From contig CACHRX010000010.1 in NCBI GenBank assembly GCA_902582385.1, positions 1 through 37,798 on the forward strand: a DNA stretch of 37,798 bases, written 5' to 3'. Below are positions 30,200 to 37,798 of this stretch, piece by piece (position 1 is the first letter of the stretch; each line of letters begins with the position of its first letter). The stretch comes from an uncultured Pelagibacteraceae bacterium (GTDB lineage Bacteria; Pseudomonadota; Alphaproteobacteria; Pelagibacterales; Pelagibacteraceae). The translations under genes and the position numbers were made by a program. A model generated the notes under the pieces. It was not told where the DNA came from and made no database searches. It saw only the letters and a list, made by a program, of their open reading frames with translations.

Positions 30200-31044
30200 T
30201 TTCTTATTAAAGTTCCAGAACCTTTATCAGAGAAAATTTCAAATAATATCGAATGCTGTTTTCTACCATCAATAATTCCTACTGCAGTAACACCATTATT
30301 TATAGCATCTACACAAGTATTAATTTTAGGTATCATTCCCTCTGTTATAGTCTCATTTTTAATCATTTCTATAATTTCAGACAACGAAATTTCTTCTATA
30401 AGTTTATTTTCTTTATCTAATACACCCTCTACATTTGTCATTAACAACAATCTTCTAGATTTTAGAGACTTAGCAATTGCACCAGCTGCTGTATCTCCAT
30501 TTATATTATAGGTTTGATTATTTTGTCCTAAACCCAAAGGTGAAATGATAGGAATTAATTTTTTTTTTACTATGTCATTAATAATACCTGTATTAATTTT
30601 ATTAGGTATTCCAACAAAGCCAAGTTCTTCCCCTTCCGGAGTAACTTGAATTACATTATTATTTTTGGTGTTTATTGATACTGCCTCAGAACCTTTTTTT
30701 TTTAATGACTCCACGATATCTTTATTAAAGTCAATTAATACTGTTTCGACTATATCAATAACTTTTTCATCAGTTACTCTTAACCCTCTAATAAACTTTG
30801 ATTGAATATTTGATTTTTCTAATTCTCTTTTTATTCTTGGTCCACCACCATGAACTACTACAATTGAAAGCCCTAATTTATTTAATATAACGATGTCTTC
30901 TATGAAATTGTTAAATATACTTCTATCAATAAAAACGTTACCTCCATATTTTACAACGATCAAATCATTTTTATATTTTTTTATATATTTAGAAACTTCA
31001 TCAATAGGTGGCCCATTATCAGGTAATATTTTTTCTAGATCCAT
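30196..31044 (-). CDS. argB: N-acetylglutamate kinase
   Basis: Second step of arginine synthesis, phosphorylating N-acetylglutamate. The 282-aa length is typical of the arginine-sensitive type. Motifs are VVKYGGNVF (ATP-site Lys), VVVHGGGPRIKREL, FIRGLRVTDEKV, IISPLGLGQNNQTYNINGDT, LLMTNVEGVLD and EGMIPKINTCVDAINNGV. It lies 24 bases downstream of yidC and overlaps the HAD gene by four bases. The engB gene often found between yidC and argB in relatives is not here. Confidence 0.96.
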   Translation of the reverse strand: MDLEKILPDNGPPIDEVSKYIKKYKNDLIVVKYGGNVFIDRSIFNNFIEDIVILNKLGLSIVVVHGGGPRIKRELEKSNIQSKFIRGLRVTDEKVIDIVETVLIDFNKDIVESLKKKGSEAVSINTKNNNVIQVTPEGEELGFVGIPNKINTGIINDIVKKKLIPIISPLGLGQNNQTYNINGDTAAGAIAKSLKSRRLLLMTNVEGVLDKENKLIEEISLSEIIEMIKNETITEGMIPKINTCVDAINNGVTAVGIIDGRKQHSILFEIFSDKGSGTLIRK

Positions 31045-31068
31045 TGATTTTTTTAGTTAATGCCTAAT

Positions 31069-32745
31069 CTAAGTTATAGTTTTAACTGTTGTTCTCTTCA
31101 TAATAAACACTTGTTGAGCCATTGTTAAAATATTATTTACAGTCCAGTAAATAACTAATCCACTTGGAAATGGAGCAAGTATTACAGTTAAGAATAGTGG
31201 AAAGAAAGCAAATATTTTTGCTTGCATAGCATCAGTTGGTGCAGGATTAAGTTTTTGTTGTATCCACATAGAAACTCCCATTGCCACTGGCCATGCCCCA
31301 ATAATTAGAAATGAAGGTACATCGTAAGGCAATAATCCGAATAAATTAAATATACTTGTGGGATCACGCTCACTTAAATCATGTATCCAACCATAAAAAG
31401 GCATCTGTCTCATTTCAATTGTTACAAATAAAACTTTATATAAAGCAAAGAATACAGGAATTTGAACAAGTATTGGCAAACAACCTGACATAGGATTAAC
31501 CTTCTCTTTTTTATAAAGCGCCATCATTTCTTGCTGTAATTTCATTTTATCATCTTTATGAAGCTCTTTAAGTCTAACCATTTCTGGTTGAAGAGCTTTC
31601 ATTTTTGCCATACTTCTAAAAGAAAAATTAGCCAAAGGAAAAAAAACTAAACGAATACAAATTGTAATAGCAATAATTGCCAAACCATAATTTCCTAGAA
31701 GTTTAAAGAAATAATCAATACCAAAAAATAATGGTTTAGTTATAAAATATAAAAAGCCCCAATCAATCACCAAATCAAATTTATCTATTTCAAGAGCTTT
31801 GGCGTAACCATCAATAATATCGACTCTTTTTGCAGCAACAATCACCTGCAATTCTTCCTCAATCTTACTATTTGCATTCAACTCAAGAGGCTCAGTTGCA
31901 ATAAAGTTAGCTCTAAACTTTTTCTTATAATCAAATGTAGTTTTAAATTCCTTATTTCTTGGAGGTATTAAAGATGTTATCCAATATTTATCTCCAATAC
32001 CCAACCAACCTTTTTGAGAAACTCTTGAAAATTTTTTTTCTTGAATATCATCATAATCTTCTTCAATTAATTCATCATCCAAAGTTGCAATAAGACCTTC
32101 ATGTAAAATATAAAAATTAGATATTTCAGGTATTTTATTTCTTATAATTTGACCATAAGAATAAAAATCATATTTATTATTTGTTGAATTAATTACTTTT
32201 TGTTTAATTGTAAACAAATATTTATCATCTAAAGATATCTCTTTTTCAAAAATGATGCCCTGTTTATTTTTCCATGATAATTTAACTGAAGATTGATTTG
32301 TTAATTTATTGTTACCATTTACTAACCAAATAGACTCTGAATTTGGAATATCGATATTTTTATCTGAAGTAACGAAACCACTTTCTATTAAGTATCCGTT
32401 TTCTATATTTCTTGGACCTAAAAGGGTTACTTTCTTATTACTATCAAGTTCAATATTGTAATTTTTAAAAGTTAAATCATCTATTGCTGCTCCTTTCAAA
32501 GATATTGTTCCCACTATACTTTGATTTTCAAATTGAATTCTGTTGCTTTGTTTTAAAGCTTCTTCACGCGATATTTGAGTAATAGTTTCTTTTTGATCTA
32601 AAGTTGGTGTATCAGAATTTTTTTCAATTTTATTATTTTCAGACAATTTTTGCTTTTGAGACATTTCTGGAGCAAAAAATAATGCGTATAAAACAATAAC
32701 AGCTGCTGAGAGCGAAATTGCCGCGATTACATTTCTTGTTTCCAT
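31069..32745 (-). CDS. yidC: Membrane protein insertase YidC
   Basis: Inner-membrane insertase working alone or with SecYEG. At 558 aa it is the long Gram-negative form. There is an N-terminal transmembrane anchor (ETRNVIAAISLSAAVIVLYAL), a large periplasmic beta-sandwich domain (about 45-330), then the conserved membrane core from FDLVIDWGFLYFITKPLFF onward. The core includes RLVFFPLANFSFRSMAKMK, NPMSGCLPILVQIPVFFALY and SGLVIYWTVNNILTMAQQ. Its start overlaps the yidD stop by one base. Confidence 0.97.
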   Translation of the reverse strand: METRNVIAAISLSAAVIVLYALFFAPEMSQKQKLSENNKIEKNSDTPTLDQKETITQISREEALKQSNRIQFENQSIVGTISLKGAAIDDLTFKNYNIELDSNKKVTLLGPRNIENGYLIESGFVTSDKNIDIPNSESIWLVNGNNKLTNQSSVKLSWKNKQGIIFEKEISLDDKYLFTIKQKVINSTNNKYDFYSYGQIIRNKIPEISNFYILHEGLIATLDDELIEEDYDDIQEKKFSRVSQKGWLGIGDKYWITSLIPPRNKEFKTTFDYKKKFRANFIATEPLELNANSKIEEELQVIVAAKRVDIIDGYAKALEIDKFDLVIDWGFLYFITKPLFFGIDYFFKLLGNYGLAIIAITICIRLVFFPLANFSFRSMAKMKALQPEMVRLKELHKDDKMKLQQEMMALYKKEKVNPMSGCLPILVQIPVFFALYKVLFVTIEMRQMPFYGWIHDLSERDPTSIFNLFGLLPYDVPSFLIIGAWPVAMGVSMWIQQKLNPAPTDAMQAKIFAFFPLFLTVILAPFPSGLVIYWTVNNILTMAQQVFIMKRTTVKTIT

Positions 32746-32999
32746 TATTTTTTAATTTTTATATTTTTTTTTACAGGATCAAATCCTTCACCACCACCTA
32801 AAAACTTAATAGGGTGACATGATAAAATTCTTCTTACACTCATATACAATCCTTGAAAAAAACCAAACTTCTTTAATGCCTCAATACTATATTCCGAACA
32901 AGTTGGCAAATAACGACACGAATGTCCTAAAAAAGGACTTATAATAAATTTATAAACCTTGATTATTTTGATCAAGGATTGTGTAAAAAAATTCATCAA
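32745..32999 (-). CDS. yidD: YidD membrane protein insertion efficiency factor
   Basis: 84-aa member of the YidD family that helps YidC-dependent insertion. Signatures are FISPFLGHSCRYLPTCSEYS (with the conserved Cys pair), EALKKFGFFQGLYMSVRRIL, CHP and GGGEGFDPV. The N-terminal amphipathic helix (FFTQSLIKIIKVYKF) probably binds the membrane. It overlaps rnpA by four bases and yidC by one, so the three are coupled. Confidence 0.95.
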   Translation of the reverse strand: MMNFFTQSLIKIIKVYKFIISPFLGHSCRYLPTCSEYSIEALKKFGFFQGLYMSVRRILSCHPIKFLGGGEGFDPVKKNIKIKK

Positions 33000-33337
33000 C
33001 GTATTCTTTCTAAGTCTTTAAACAAAGTTTCTTTTATAATTGCATATTCGTTGTTTAACATAGTTGGCTTTGCAATAACAAGATATGAATAATTAAACTT
33101 CAAAAACATCTTTTTGACTGCTTCATTAGTTATATTTTTTAAACGTCTTTTAATTTTATTTCTTTTTACTGCATTACCAATTTTTTTCTTTGTAACAAAG
33201 CTAATATTTAGCTTATTTGTATTTTTATTTTTCAATTTTCCAAAAAAAATACTTACATATTTATTTGATATTTTTTTTTGATTTAGAAGAGTTTTAAAAT
33301 CCTCATTTTTTGAAAGAGCAAAGATTTTGCTTTTCAT
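32996..33337 (-). CDS. rnpA: Ribonuclease P protein component
   Basis: Protein subunit of RNase P, needed for 5' maturation of tRNA. The 113 aa are family length. The N-terminal segment carries FALSKNEDFKTLL; the basic RNR-type helix reads AVKRNKIKRRLKN; the strand SYLVIAKP follows. It lies ten bases downstream of rpmH, its near-universal partner, and overlaps yidD by four bases. Confidence 0.94.
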   Translation of the reverse strand: MKSKIFALSKNEDFKTLLNQKKISNKYVSIFFGKLKNKNTNKLNISFVTKKKIGNAVKRNKIKRRLKNITNEAVKKMFLKFNYSYLVIAKPTMLNNEYAIIKETLFKDLERIR

Positions 33338-33347
33338 TGAGCTATAC

Positions 33348-33503
33348 TTATTTTTTTTTAACAGTTGATGAAACTGTTAAATTTTTTCTTCCTCTGGCTC
33401 TTCTTCTTTTAAGAAGTTTCCTGCCACCTTTGGTTTTCATTTTTGATCGAAATCCATGTTTTTTTAATCTTTTACCTTTTTTGGGCTGATATGTTCTTTT
33501 CAT
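33348..33503 (-). CDS. rpmH: 50S ribosomal protein L34
   Basis: 51-aa basic ribosomal protein. The open frame extends to 33587, but the conserved L34 start [18 protein letters not shown] is at 33503, and a good promoter sits between the two ATGs, so the shorter form is chosen. The body [17 protein letters not shown] is diagnostic, with a C-terminal tail [11 protein letters not shown] a few residues longer than in E. coli. It is the first gene of the ten-gene minus-strand run. Confidence 0.95.
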   Translation of the reverse strand: MKRTYQPKKGKRLKKHGFRSKMKTKGGRKLLKRRRARGRKNLTVSSTVKKK

Positions 33504-33536
33504 ATAAAGTGATTTAATATTTATTAAATTTGGCTC

Positions 33537-33565
33537 TTTATAATAATTAAATATATAAATAGCAA
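33537..33565 (-). promoter_or_regulatory. Probable sigma-70 promoter of the rpmH operon
   Basis: On the minus strand TTGCTA (33565-33560) and TATAAA (33542-33537) are separated by exactly 17 bases. Transcription would start near 33530, about 27 bases before the rpmH ATG. This would drive rpmH-rnpA-yidD-yidC and perhaps the genes beyond. Confidence 0.5.
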
Positions 33566-33595
33566 ATAGAAGATTTATAATTAACATTCAAATTA

Positions 33596-34315
33596 ATGGA
33601 AAAAGGTAAAAAAATTAAATTATTTATTGGTTTATTTTACATATCTATAGTTAGTCTATTTTTATATTTTCTTTTTTCAAAATTCAGCTTTCAAGAAATT
33701 ACTAGTTATGAGTTTATAAAAAATAATAGGGATTATTTTGTTGAATTAAGGCAATCAAATTTATTTTTTTTAGCTTTAATATTTATATTATTTGTAATTA
33801 TTTGGGTATTTGCTGCTGGATTTGGTTCCCCAGTGGGTCTTTTAGCCGGATTCATATTTGGTAAATGGTTAGGATTAATTTTTTTAATTTTTGGAATGTC
33901 GGTGGGAGCAACTGCCTTATATCTATTTGCAAACTATTTTTTAAAAGAAATTATAAGAGATAAATTTTTAAATCGATTTAAAAAACTAGAAGATAAATTT
34001 AAGAGTTCTGAATTTTTTTACTTATTGATTTACAGATTTGTCGGGGGTATCCCATTTGCTTTGTCTAATGTTTTGCCTTGTATATTTAACGTTAAAGTAT
34101 CAAATTTTTTTTGGGCTACACTAATAGGTACAATTCCTCAGCTTTTTTTAATGGTCTCAATTGGAAGTGGGTTAGAAAAAATAATTGATCAAAATTTAGA
34201 AGCTCCTAGTATTTTACAGTTAATAACTTCACCAGACATCTATGTACCAATTATAGCTTTAATGATTTTATTAATAATTACAATTTTTGTTAGAAAAATA
34301 TTTTATAAAAAGTAA
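33596..34315 (+). CDS. TVP38/TMEM64 (VTT, DedA-related) membrane protein
   Basis: 239-aa integral membrane protein with hydrophobic segments near 8-27, 52-75, 78-108, 170-190 and 213-235. The VTT-family core is visible: FGSPVGLLAGFIFGKWLGLI with Gly-rich re-entrant character, SVGATALYLFANYFL, and FYLLIYRFVGGIPFALSN (the family's YRF-x-G-x-P motif), then LIGTIPQLFLMVSIGSGL. Relatives act in lipid scrambling or membrane homeostasis, but the substrate is unknown. It diverges from rpmH with 92 bases between the starts, and its stop lies two bases from the 3' end of a convergent tRNA gene. Confidence 0.88.
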   Translation: MEKGKKIKLFIGLFYISIVSLFLYFLFSKFSFQEITSYEFIKNNRDYFVELRQSNLFFLALIFILFVIIWVFAAGFGSPVGLLAGFIFGKWLGLIFLIFGMSVGATALYLFANYFLKEIIRDKFLNRFKKLEDKFKSSEFFYLLIYRFVGGIPFALSNVLPCIFNVKVSNFFWATLIGTIPQLFLMVSIGSGLEKIIDQNLEAPSILQLITSPDIYVPIIALMILLIITIFVRKIFYKK

Positions 34316-34317
34316 AT

Positions 34318-34391
34318 TGGTGCCCCTATCAAGAATCGAACTTAAAATTTATCCTTACCATGGATACGTTATACCATTTAACTATAGGGGC
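34318..34391 (-). tRNA. tRNA-Thr (anticodon GGT)
   Basis: 74 bases including encoded CCA, on the minus strand. The acceptor stem GCCCCTA pairs perfectly with TAGGGGC, discriminator A. The D-arm is TAGTTAAATGGTATAAC. The anticodon stem TATCC/GGATA encloses ATGGTAA, giving anticodon GGT (reads ACU and ACC). The T-arm holds TTCGATT. Its 3' end abuts the stop of the convergent TVP38-family gene, leaving no room for a separate terminator outside that gene. Confidence 0.93.
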
Positions 34392-34493
34392 TTTTCTGGT
34401 AATTTAGTTTAATTATTGATAATAAAGCATTTTTTTCTAATTATTGCCTTAATTTTTTAATTAATATGATTTATATCTTACTAAGGAAATTTT

Positions 34494-34694
34494 ATGGGTA
34501 TTCATTACGATTATAAATCAACTAGAAGTGCCAAGCTAATGGAAAAGCAAGCCAAAAGAGAAAAAAAGCTTGCTGAAAAAAAAGCAAAGAGATTGGCAAA
34601 AGAAGGTCCAAGTAAAGAAGAAATTAAAGATAAAACTCTAGATACTTCAAAGCCAATTACATTAGATTTTTTAACTAATCCAAATAAAGAATGA
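34494..34694 (+). CDS. Small Lys-rich protein, unrecognised
   Basis: 66-aa protein with a conserved-looking N-terminus (MGIHYDYKSTRSAKLMEKQ), a highly charged helix at about 17-38 rich in Lys, Glu and Ala, and a tail ending [17 protein letters not shown] Shine-Dalgarno-like AAGGA (34483-34487) lies six bases before the ATG. A weak promoter, TTGCCT (34444-34449) and TATGAT (34465-34470) with 15-base spacing, is possible. Its stop overlaps the ATG of a 34-aa ORF (ATGA), which in turn overlaps dcd, so it appears to head the dcd-murA operon. No function is recognised; the basic helix could bind nucleic acid. Confidence 0.75.
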   Translation: MGIHYDYKSTRSAKLMEKQAKREKKLAEKKAKRLAKEGPSKEEIKDKTLDTSKPITLDFLTNPNKE

Positions 34695-34795
34695 TCAGTG
34701 CCAAAGAAAAGAATATAAGGTTAAGCTTGGCTCTTAAGAAAAATTTAAAAAAAAGAAAAATTTTTCAAAAAAAAAATAAAAAAAAAAATAAATAA
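34691..34795 (+). CDS. 34-aa basic microprotein coupled to dcd
   Basis: A tiny ORF starts with ATG at 34691 inside an ATGA overlap with the upstream stop and ends TAA at 34793-34795, sharing its last base with the dcd ATG (TAATG). It fills the gap exactly. The product ([20 protein letters not shown] followed by a Lys-rich tail) contains [14 protein letters not shown], which resembles the pattern RLxxALRxNLxRRK that I associate, from memory, with tiny ORFs in other Alphaproteobacteria. The last 45 bases are almost all A, encoding Lys and Asn. Coupling on both sides argues for a real gene or a translational bridge. Function unknown. Confidence 0.6.
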   Translation: MISAKEKNIRLSLALKKNLKKRKIFQKKNKKKNK

Positions 34796-35349
34796 TGTCA
34801 GTTCTCTCAGATAAATGGATAAGAAAAATGTCAAAAGAGAGAGATATGATTGCACCTTTTGAAGAAAAACAAATTAGAGGAGATAGTATTTCTTATGGCC
34901 TTTCATCTTTTGGTTATGATGCAAGAGTTTCAAGTGAATTTAAAATTTTTACAAATGTAAATTCTGAAATAGTTGATCCAAAAAATTTTAAACCTACTAA
35001 CTTTGTTACAAAAAATGTTTCAGAGTGCATAATTCCTCCAAACTCTTTTGTATTAGCTAGTACAGTTGAAAAGTTTAAAATACCTAATGATGTCCTTGTT
35101 ATTTGCCTTGGTAAATCAACATATGCTAGATGCGGAATTATAGTAAATGTTACTCCACTAGAGCCAGGATGGGAAGGTCATGTCACACTGGAGTTTTCAA
35201 ACACAACACCTTTGCCAGCAAAAATCTATGCTAATGAAGGAGTAGCTCAGTTTATTTTCATAAAAGGAAACGAAAAACCAGATATTACTTATGCAGATCG
35301 TAATGGCAAATATATGGGTCAAACTGGAGTAACATTGCCTAAAGTTTAA
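34795..35349 (+). CDS. dcd: dCTP deaminase
   Basis: Deaminates dCTP to dUTP, feeding dTMP synthesis. The 184 aa fit the monofunctional proteobacterial enzyme. Motifs are [33 protein letters not shown] with catalytic-region residues, and [20 protein letters not shown] followed by [11 protein letters not shown]. The ATG shares a base with the stop of the 34-aa ORF, and murA starts two bases after the dcd stop. Confidence 0.97.
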   Translation: MSVLSDKWIRKMSKERDMIAPFEEKQIRGDSISYGLSSFGYDARVSSEFKIFTNVNSEIVDPKNFKPTNFVTKNVSECIIPPNSFVLASTVEKFKIPNDVLVICLGKSTYARCGIIVNVTPLEPGWEGHVTLEFSNTTPLPAKIYANEGVAQFIFIKGNEKPDITYADRNGKYMGQTGVTLPKV

Positions 35350-35351
35350 AA

Positions 35352-36605
35352 ATGCAAAAATTAGAAGTCTTTGGGGCAAATAAGCTCAAAGGAAAAGTAA
35401 AAATATCTGGTTCCAAGAATGCATCACTGCCTATTTTGGCAGCAACGTTATTATCTAGTAAAAAAAATTATATTAAAAACTTACCTAAAGTTAAAGATAT
35501 AGAAACTATGTTGATTTTACTTGAATCATTAGGTTCAAAAATAAAAAAAAATGGAAATAAAATCCTAATTGATAATACCAATCAAAATAAAACTTTTGCA
35601 TCTTATAATTTAGTAAAAACTATGCGTGCAGGAATTTTAGTTTTAGGACCTTTATTAGCGAGATTTAAAGAGGCCAAGGTAAGTAGCCCAGGTGGTTGTT
35701 CTATAGGTTTAAGGCCAATTGATATTCATTTAAAAGCTCTTTCAAAGTTAGGTGTGAAATACAAAATTAATCAGGGTTATGTAATTGCTAGAGCTCCAAG
35801 AGGTTTAAAAGGTGCCAAGATAAGATTTCCAAAAATATCAGTAGGAGCTACAGAAAATTTAATAATAGCAGCAAGCCTGGCTAAAGGAACTTCAATATTA
35901 AGTAATTGTGCGATTGAACCTGAGATAAAAGATTTAGTAAATTTTTTAAAACAGATAGGATGTAACATTAAATGGATCTCACGTCGTTCAGTTAAAATAA
36001 AAGGTGTAAACAAAGTCTATGAAACAACCTTTCCAGTTATGTTTGATAGAATTGAAGCTGGCACTTACTTGATAGCAGCTGCAATAACAAAAGGAAATTT
36101 AAGAGTTCAAAACATAGATCCTAAAATAATTAAAACTGAAATAGATATTTTAAAAAAAATAGGTTCAAAAATAATAGTTAAAAAAAAAGAAGTTCAAATT
36201 ATGGGAGGAAAAAATATAAAAAATATGAAAATCAAGACTGCTCCCTATCCAGGTTTTCCAACAGATCTACAAGCACAAATAATGGTATTATTGTGCAAAG
36301 CAAATAAAAGTTCAACAATTAAAGAAGATATTTTTGAAAATAGATTTATGCATGTGGCAGAATTAAATAGAATGGGTGCCAAAATATCTACTAATGGTAA
36401 TAAAGCTATTATCAAAGGAAATATTAATTTTGCTCCTGCTGAATTGATGGCAACAGATTTACGTGCTTCGGTATCTCTAATTTTAGCAGCATTAACTGCA
36501 AAAGGAAAATCAATTATAAATAGAATATACCATTTAGATCGAGGTTACGAAAACATAGAAAAAAAACTGAAAAAAGTTGGTGCAAAAATTAGACGGATAA
36601 GTTGA
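35352..36605 (+). CDS. murA: UDP-N-acetylglucosamine 1-carboxyvinyltransferase
   Basis: First committed step of peptidoglycan synthesis, transferring enolpyruvate to UDP-GlcNAc. The 417 aa are family length. Residues KISGSKNASLPILAA near the N-terminus include the Lys/Asn pair. The catalytic loop SSPGGCSIGLRPIDIH has Cys116, so fosfomycin-type alkylation would be expected. FDRIEAGTYLIAAA, AAPYPGFPTDLQAQ-like TAPYPGFPTDLQAQ and ENRFMHVAELNRMGA follow. It overlaps the DUF2948 gene by four bases. Confidence 0.97.
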   Translation: MQKLEVFGANKLKGKVKISGSKNASLPILAATLLSSKKNYIKNLPKVKDIETMLILLESLGSKIKKNGNKILIDNTNQNKTFASYNLVKTMRAGILVLGPLLARFKEAKVSSPGGCSIGLRPIDIHLKALSKLGVKYKINQGYVIARAPRGLKGAKIRFPKISVGATENLIIAASLAKGTSILSNCAIEPEIKDLVNFLKQIGCNIKWISRRSVKIKGVNKVYETTFPVMFDRIEAGTYLIAAAITKGNLRVQNIDPKIIKTEIDILKKIGSKIIVKKKEVQIMGGKNIKNMKIKTAPYPGFPTDLQAQIMVLLCKANKSSTIKEDIFENRFMHVAELNRMGAKISTNGNKAIIKGNINFAPAELMATDLRASVSLILAALTAKGKSIINRIYHLDRGYENIEKKLKKVGAKIRRIS

Positions 36606-37006
36606 TGAAGAAAAATTTTTTAACAAAAATAATTGCCACAGACAACGAGGGACTGCAAATGATTTCAGCATGCTGTGCGGGGGCAAAAATAAAGATTTCT
36701 AATATGAAGTTTTTAAAATTTAATAAGGTATTTTTAGTTTCAATAGAGAGAACAAAAATAGAAACTGATCAAAAAAACAAGAAGATAAATAGTATCTGTA
36801 AATTTGATTTTATAGAAAGTGTTAAATCAAAGAATATTAATCAAAAAAATCAAGATTTAGTTTTAGATTTAATTGGAATAGATTACTTAAAAAATAAGGA
36901 TGATTATGAAATTAATTTGATTTTTGAAAATAATGCTCATATCTCTTTAATGACAGAGACAATTGAAGTAAGACTAGAAGATCAAAACGAAATAAAAGAT
37001 AAATGA
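36602..37006 (+). CDS. DUF2948-family protein
   Basis: 134-aa protein placed in DUF2948 by position and pattern: in Alphaproteobacteria this family lies between murA and hisD. The sequence shows DNEGLQMISACCAGAKIKIS near the N-terminus, FLVSIERTK (usually a FxxxxNRFxWE-like strand), and the C-terminal strand YEINLIFENNAHISLMTETI followed by EVRLEDQ. No catalytic motif is evident. It overlaps murA and hisD by four bases each (ATGA), so it is tightly coupled. Function is not established. Confidence 0.8.
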   Translation: MMKKNFLTKIIATDNEGLQMISACCAGAKIKISNMKFLKFNKVFLVSIERTKIETDQKNKKINSICKFDFIESVKSKNINQKNQDLVLDLIGIDYLKNKDDYEINLIFENNAHISLMTETIEVRLEDQNEIKDK

Positions 37007-37798
37007 AAATATTAAATAATAAAAACAAAAATTTTGATAAAGTTCTGGACAAATTGCTTTTACTCAGAAAGAAAAAAATTAAATTTAGTTCAGCATCAGT
37101 AACAAGTATTATTAATGAAGTTAAAAAAAATGGGGATAAAGCAGTTTTAAAGTATGAAAAAAAGTTCAATAAAAACAATAAAATTATTCCACCATTCAAA
37201 CAGATCTCTAGTTCAATAAGATCCCTTGATAAAAAAGTTAAAAAGTCTATTGATCTAGCATATCAGAGAATTTACAAATTTCACTCCCTTCAAAAATTTA
37301 AAAACATTTCTTACACTGATAAATTGAAAAATAAACTTGAATATAAATATATACCCATCGACTCAGTTGCAATTTATGTTCCTGGTTCTTCAGCTTCTTA
37401 TCCATCAAGTGTTTTAATGAATGCTATTCCTGCAATTGTAGCTGGTGTTGAAAGAATAGTGATGATTAATCCTAGTTTTAAAGGCAAACAAAATCCAGCA
37501 GTTTTATATGCTGCAAAAAAATGTAAAATTAAAGAAATATATTCTATTGGTGGTCCCTCTGCTATTGCTGCAGTTGCTTACGGGACAAAAAAAATTAAAA
37601 AGGTTAGTAAAATTGTTGGTCCTGGTAACTCTTATGTTGCTGCAGCTAAAAAGGAGGTCTTTGGGGATGTAGGTATCGAAGGTATGACTGCTGGACCTTC
37701 AGAAGTAACTATAGTTGGTGATAAATCATCTAATCCTGAATGGATTGCAAGTGATTTGATTGCTCAAGCAGAGCACGATCCATTAGCTCAATGTATTT
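37003..37798 (+). CDS. hisD: Histidinol dehydrogenase, 3' end cut off by window
   Basis: Last two steps of histidine synthesis, oxidising histidinol to histidine with NAD+ and zinc. About 265 codons are present, reading open to the end of the window. The start is an ATG overlapping the upstream stop (ATGA at 37003). Family motifs are YVPGSSASYPSSVLMNAIPA, VGPGNSYVAAAKKEVFG, GIEGMTAGPSEVT and IAQAEHDPLAQ, the last containing the Gln and His zinc ligands. The C-terminal third lies outside the window. Confidence 0.95.
   Translation, partial: MKILNNKNKNFDKVLDKLLLLRKKKIKFSSASVTSIINEVKKNGDKAVLKYEKKFNKNNKIIPPFKQISSSIRSLDKKVKKSIDLAYQRIYKFHSLQKFKNISYTDKLKNKLEYKYIPIDSVAIYVPGSSASYPSSVLMNAIPAIVAGVERIVMINPSFKGKQNPAVLYAAKKCKIKEIYSIGGPSAIAAVAYGTKKIKKVSKIVGPGNSYVAAAKKEVFGDVGIEGMTAGPSEVTIVGDKSSNPEWIASDLIAQAEHDPLAQCI

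Noticed and set aside
33504..33587. Longer L34 start at 33587
   Set aside because: It would add 28 hydrophobic residues before the invariant MKRTYQP and contains the likely promoter.
34748..34792. Long A-rich tract as a regulatory or recombination element
   Set aside because: It is explained by the Lys/Asn codons of the 34-aa ORF. Slippage is possible but there is no specific signal.

Overview
This is a very AT-rich, extremely compact stretch of bacterial chromosome. Neighbouring genes are mostly separated by 0-30 bases or overlap by 1-14 bases, and no gap over about 115 bases lacks a gene. Gene content and order point to the Alphaproteobacteria: rpmH-rnpA-yidD-yidC followed by argB, a HAD nucleotidase, dapD and dapE; def-fmt-truA; dnaJ-like/cobS/cobT divergent from bolA; murA-DUF2948-hisD; and a RegB-type kinase. 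The low GC, short intergenic spaces and Lys/Ile/Asn-rich proteins fit the SAR11 clade (Candidatus Pelagibacter or a close relative). That assignment is inferred from the sequence alone.

Layout. (1) Bases 1-7855, plus strand: translation genes thrS (5' end missing), infC, rpmI, rplT, pheS, pheT and lepA. (2) Bases 7878-13155: a nucleotide-sugar island. Five tightly packed minus-strand genes (rmlB, rmlA, a short-chain reductase, an RfbH-like enzyme and an RmlC-like epimerase) lie divergent from a family 2 glycosyltransferase. The set resembles a 3,6-dideoxyhexose pathway of the ascarylose type, but built on RmlA/RmlB and with an RfbH-like enzyme that has lost the iron-sulfur cysteines. (3) Bases 13186-16729: tRNA-Ser(GGA), gyrB and a RegB-like redox histidine kinase. 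(4) Bases 16726-20298: cobT, cobS and a J-domain protein on the minus strand, divergent from bolA. (5) Bases 20287-26092: aroB and aroK on the minus strand, then plus-strand genes for a small membrane protein, an unrecognised exported protein, def, fmt and truA. (6) Bases 26072-33503: a ten-gene minus-strand run, rpmH-rnpA-yidD-yidC-argB-HAD-dapD-dapE-deacetylase-SET protein. (7) Bases 33596-37798: a TVP38-family membrane protein, tRNA-Thr(GGT) on the minus strand, two small Lys-rich ORFs (66 and 34 aa), dcd, murA, a DUF2948 protein and hisD (3' end missing).

Most of the window is housekeeping: translation, aromatic amino acid, lysine/peptidoglycan, arginine and histidine biosynthesis, N-formyl-methionine metabolism, membrane insertion and gyrase. 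The accessory or less understood parts are the sugar island, the CobS/CobT/J-domain set without CobN, the SET-methyltransferase/deacetylase pair at the end of the dap operon, and three small or orphan ORFs (21950-22129, 22104-23876, 34691-34795). I found no CRISPR array, insertion sequence, integrase or phage gene. No single locus is clearly a new system; the best candidates for new biology are the dideoxysugar island and the overlooked 34-aa ORF upstream of dcd.
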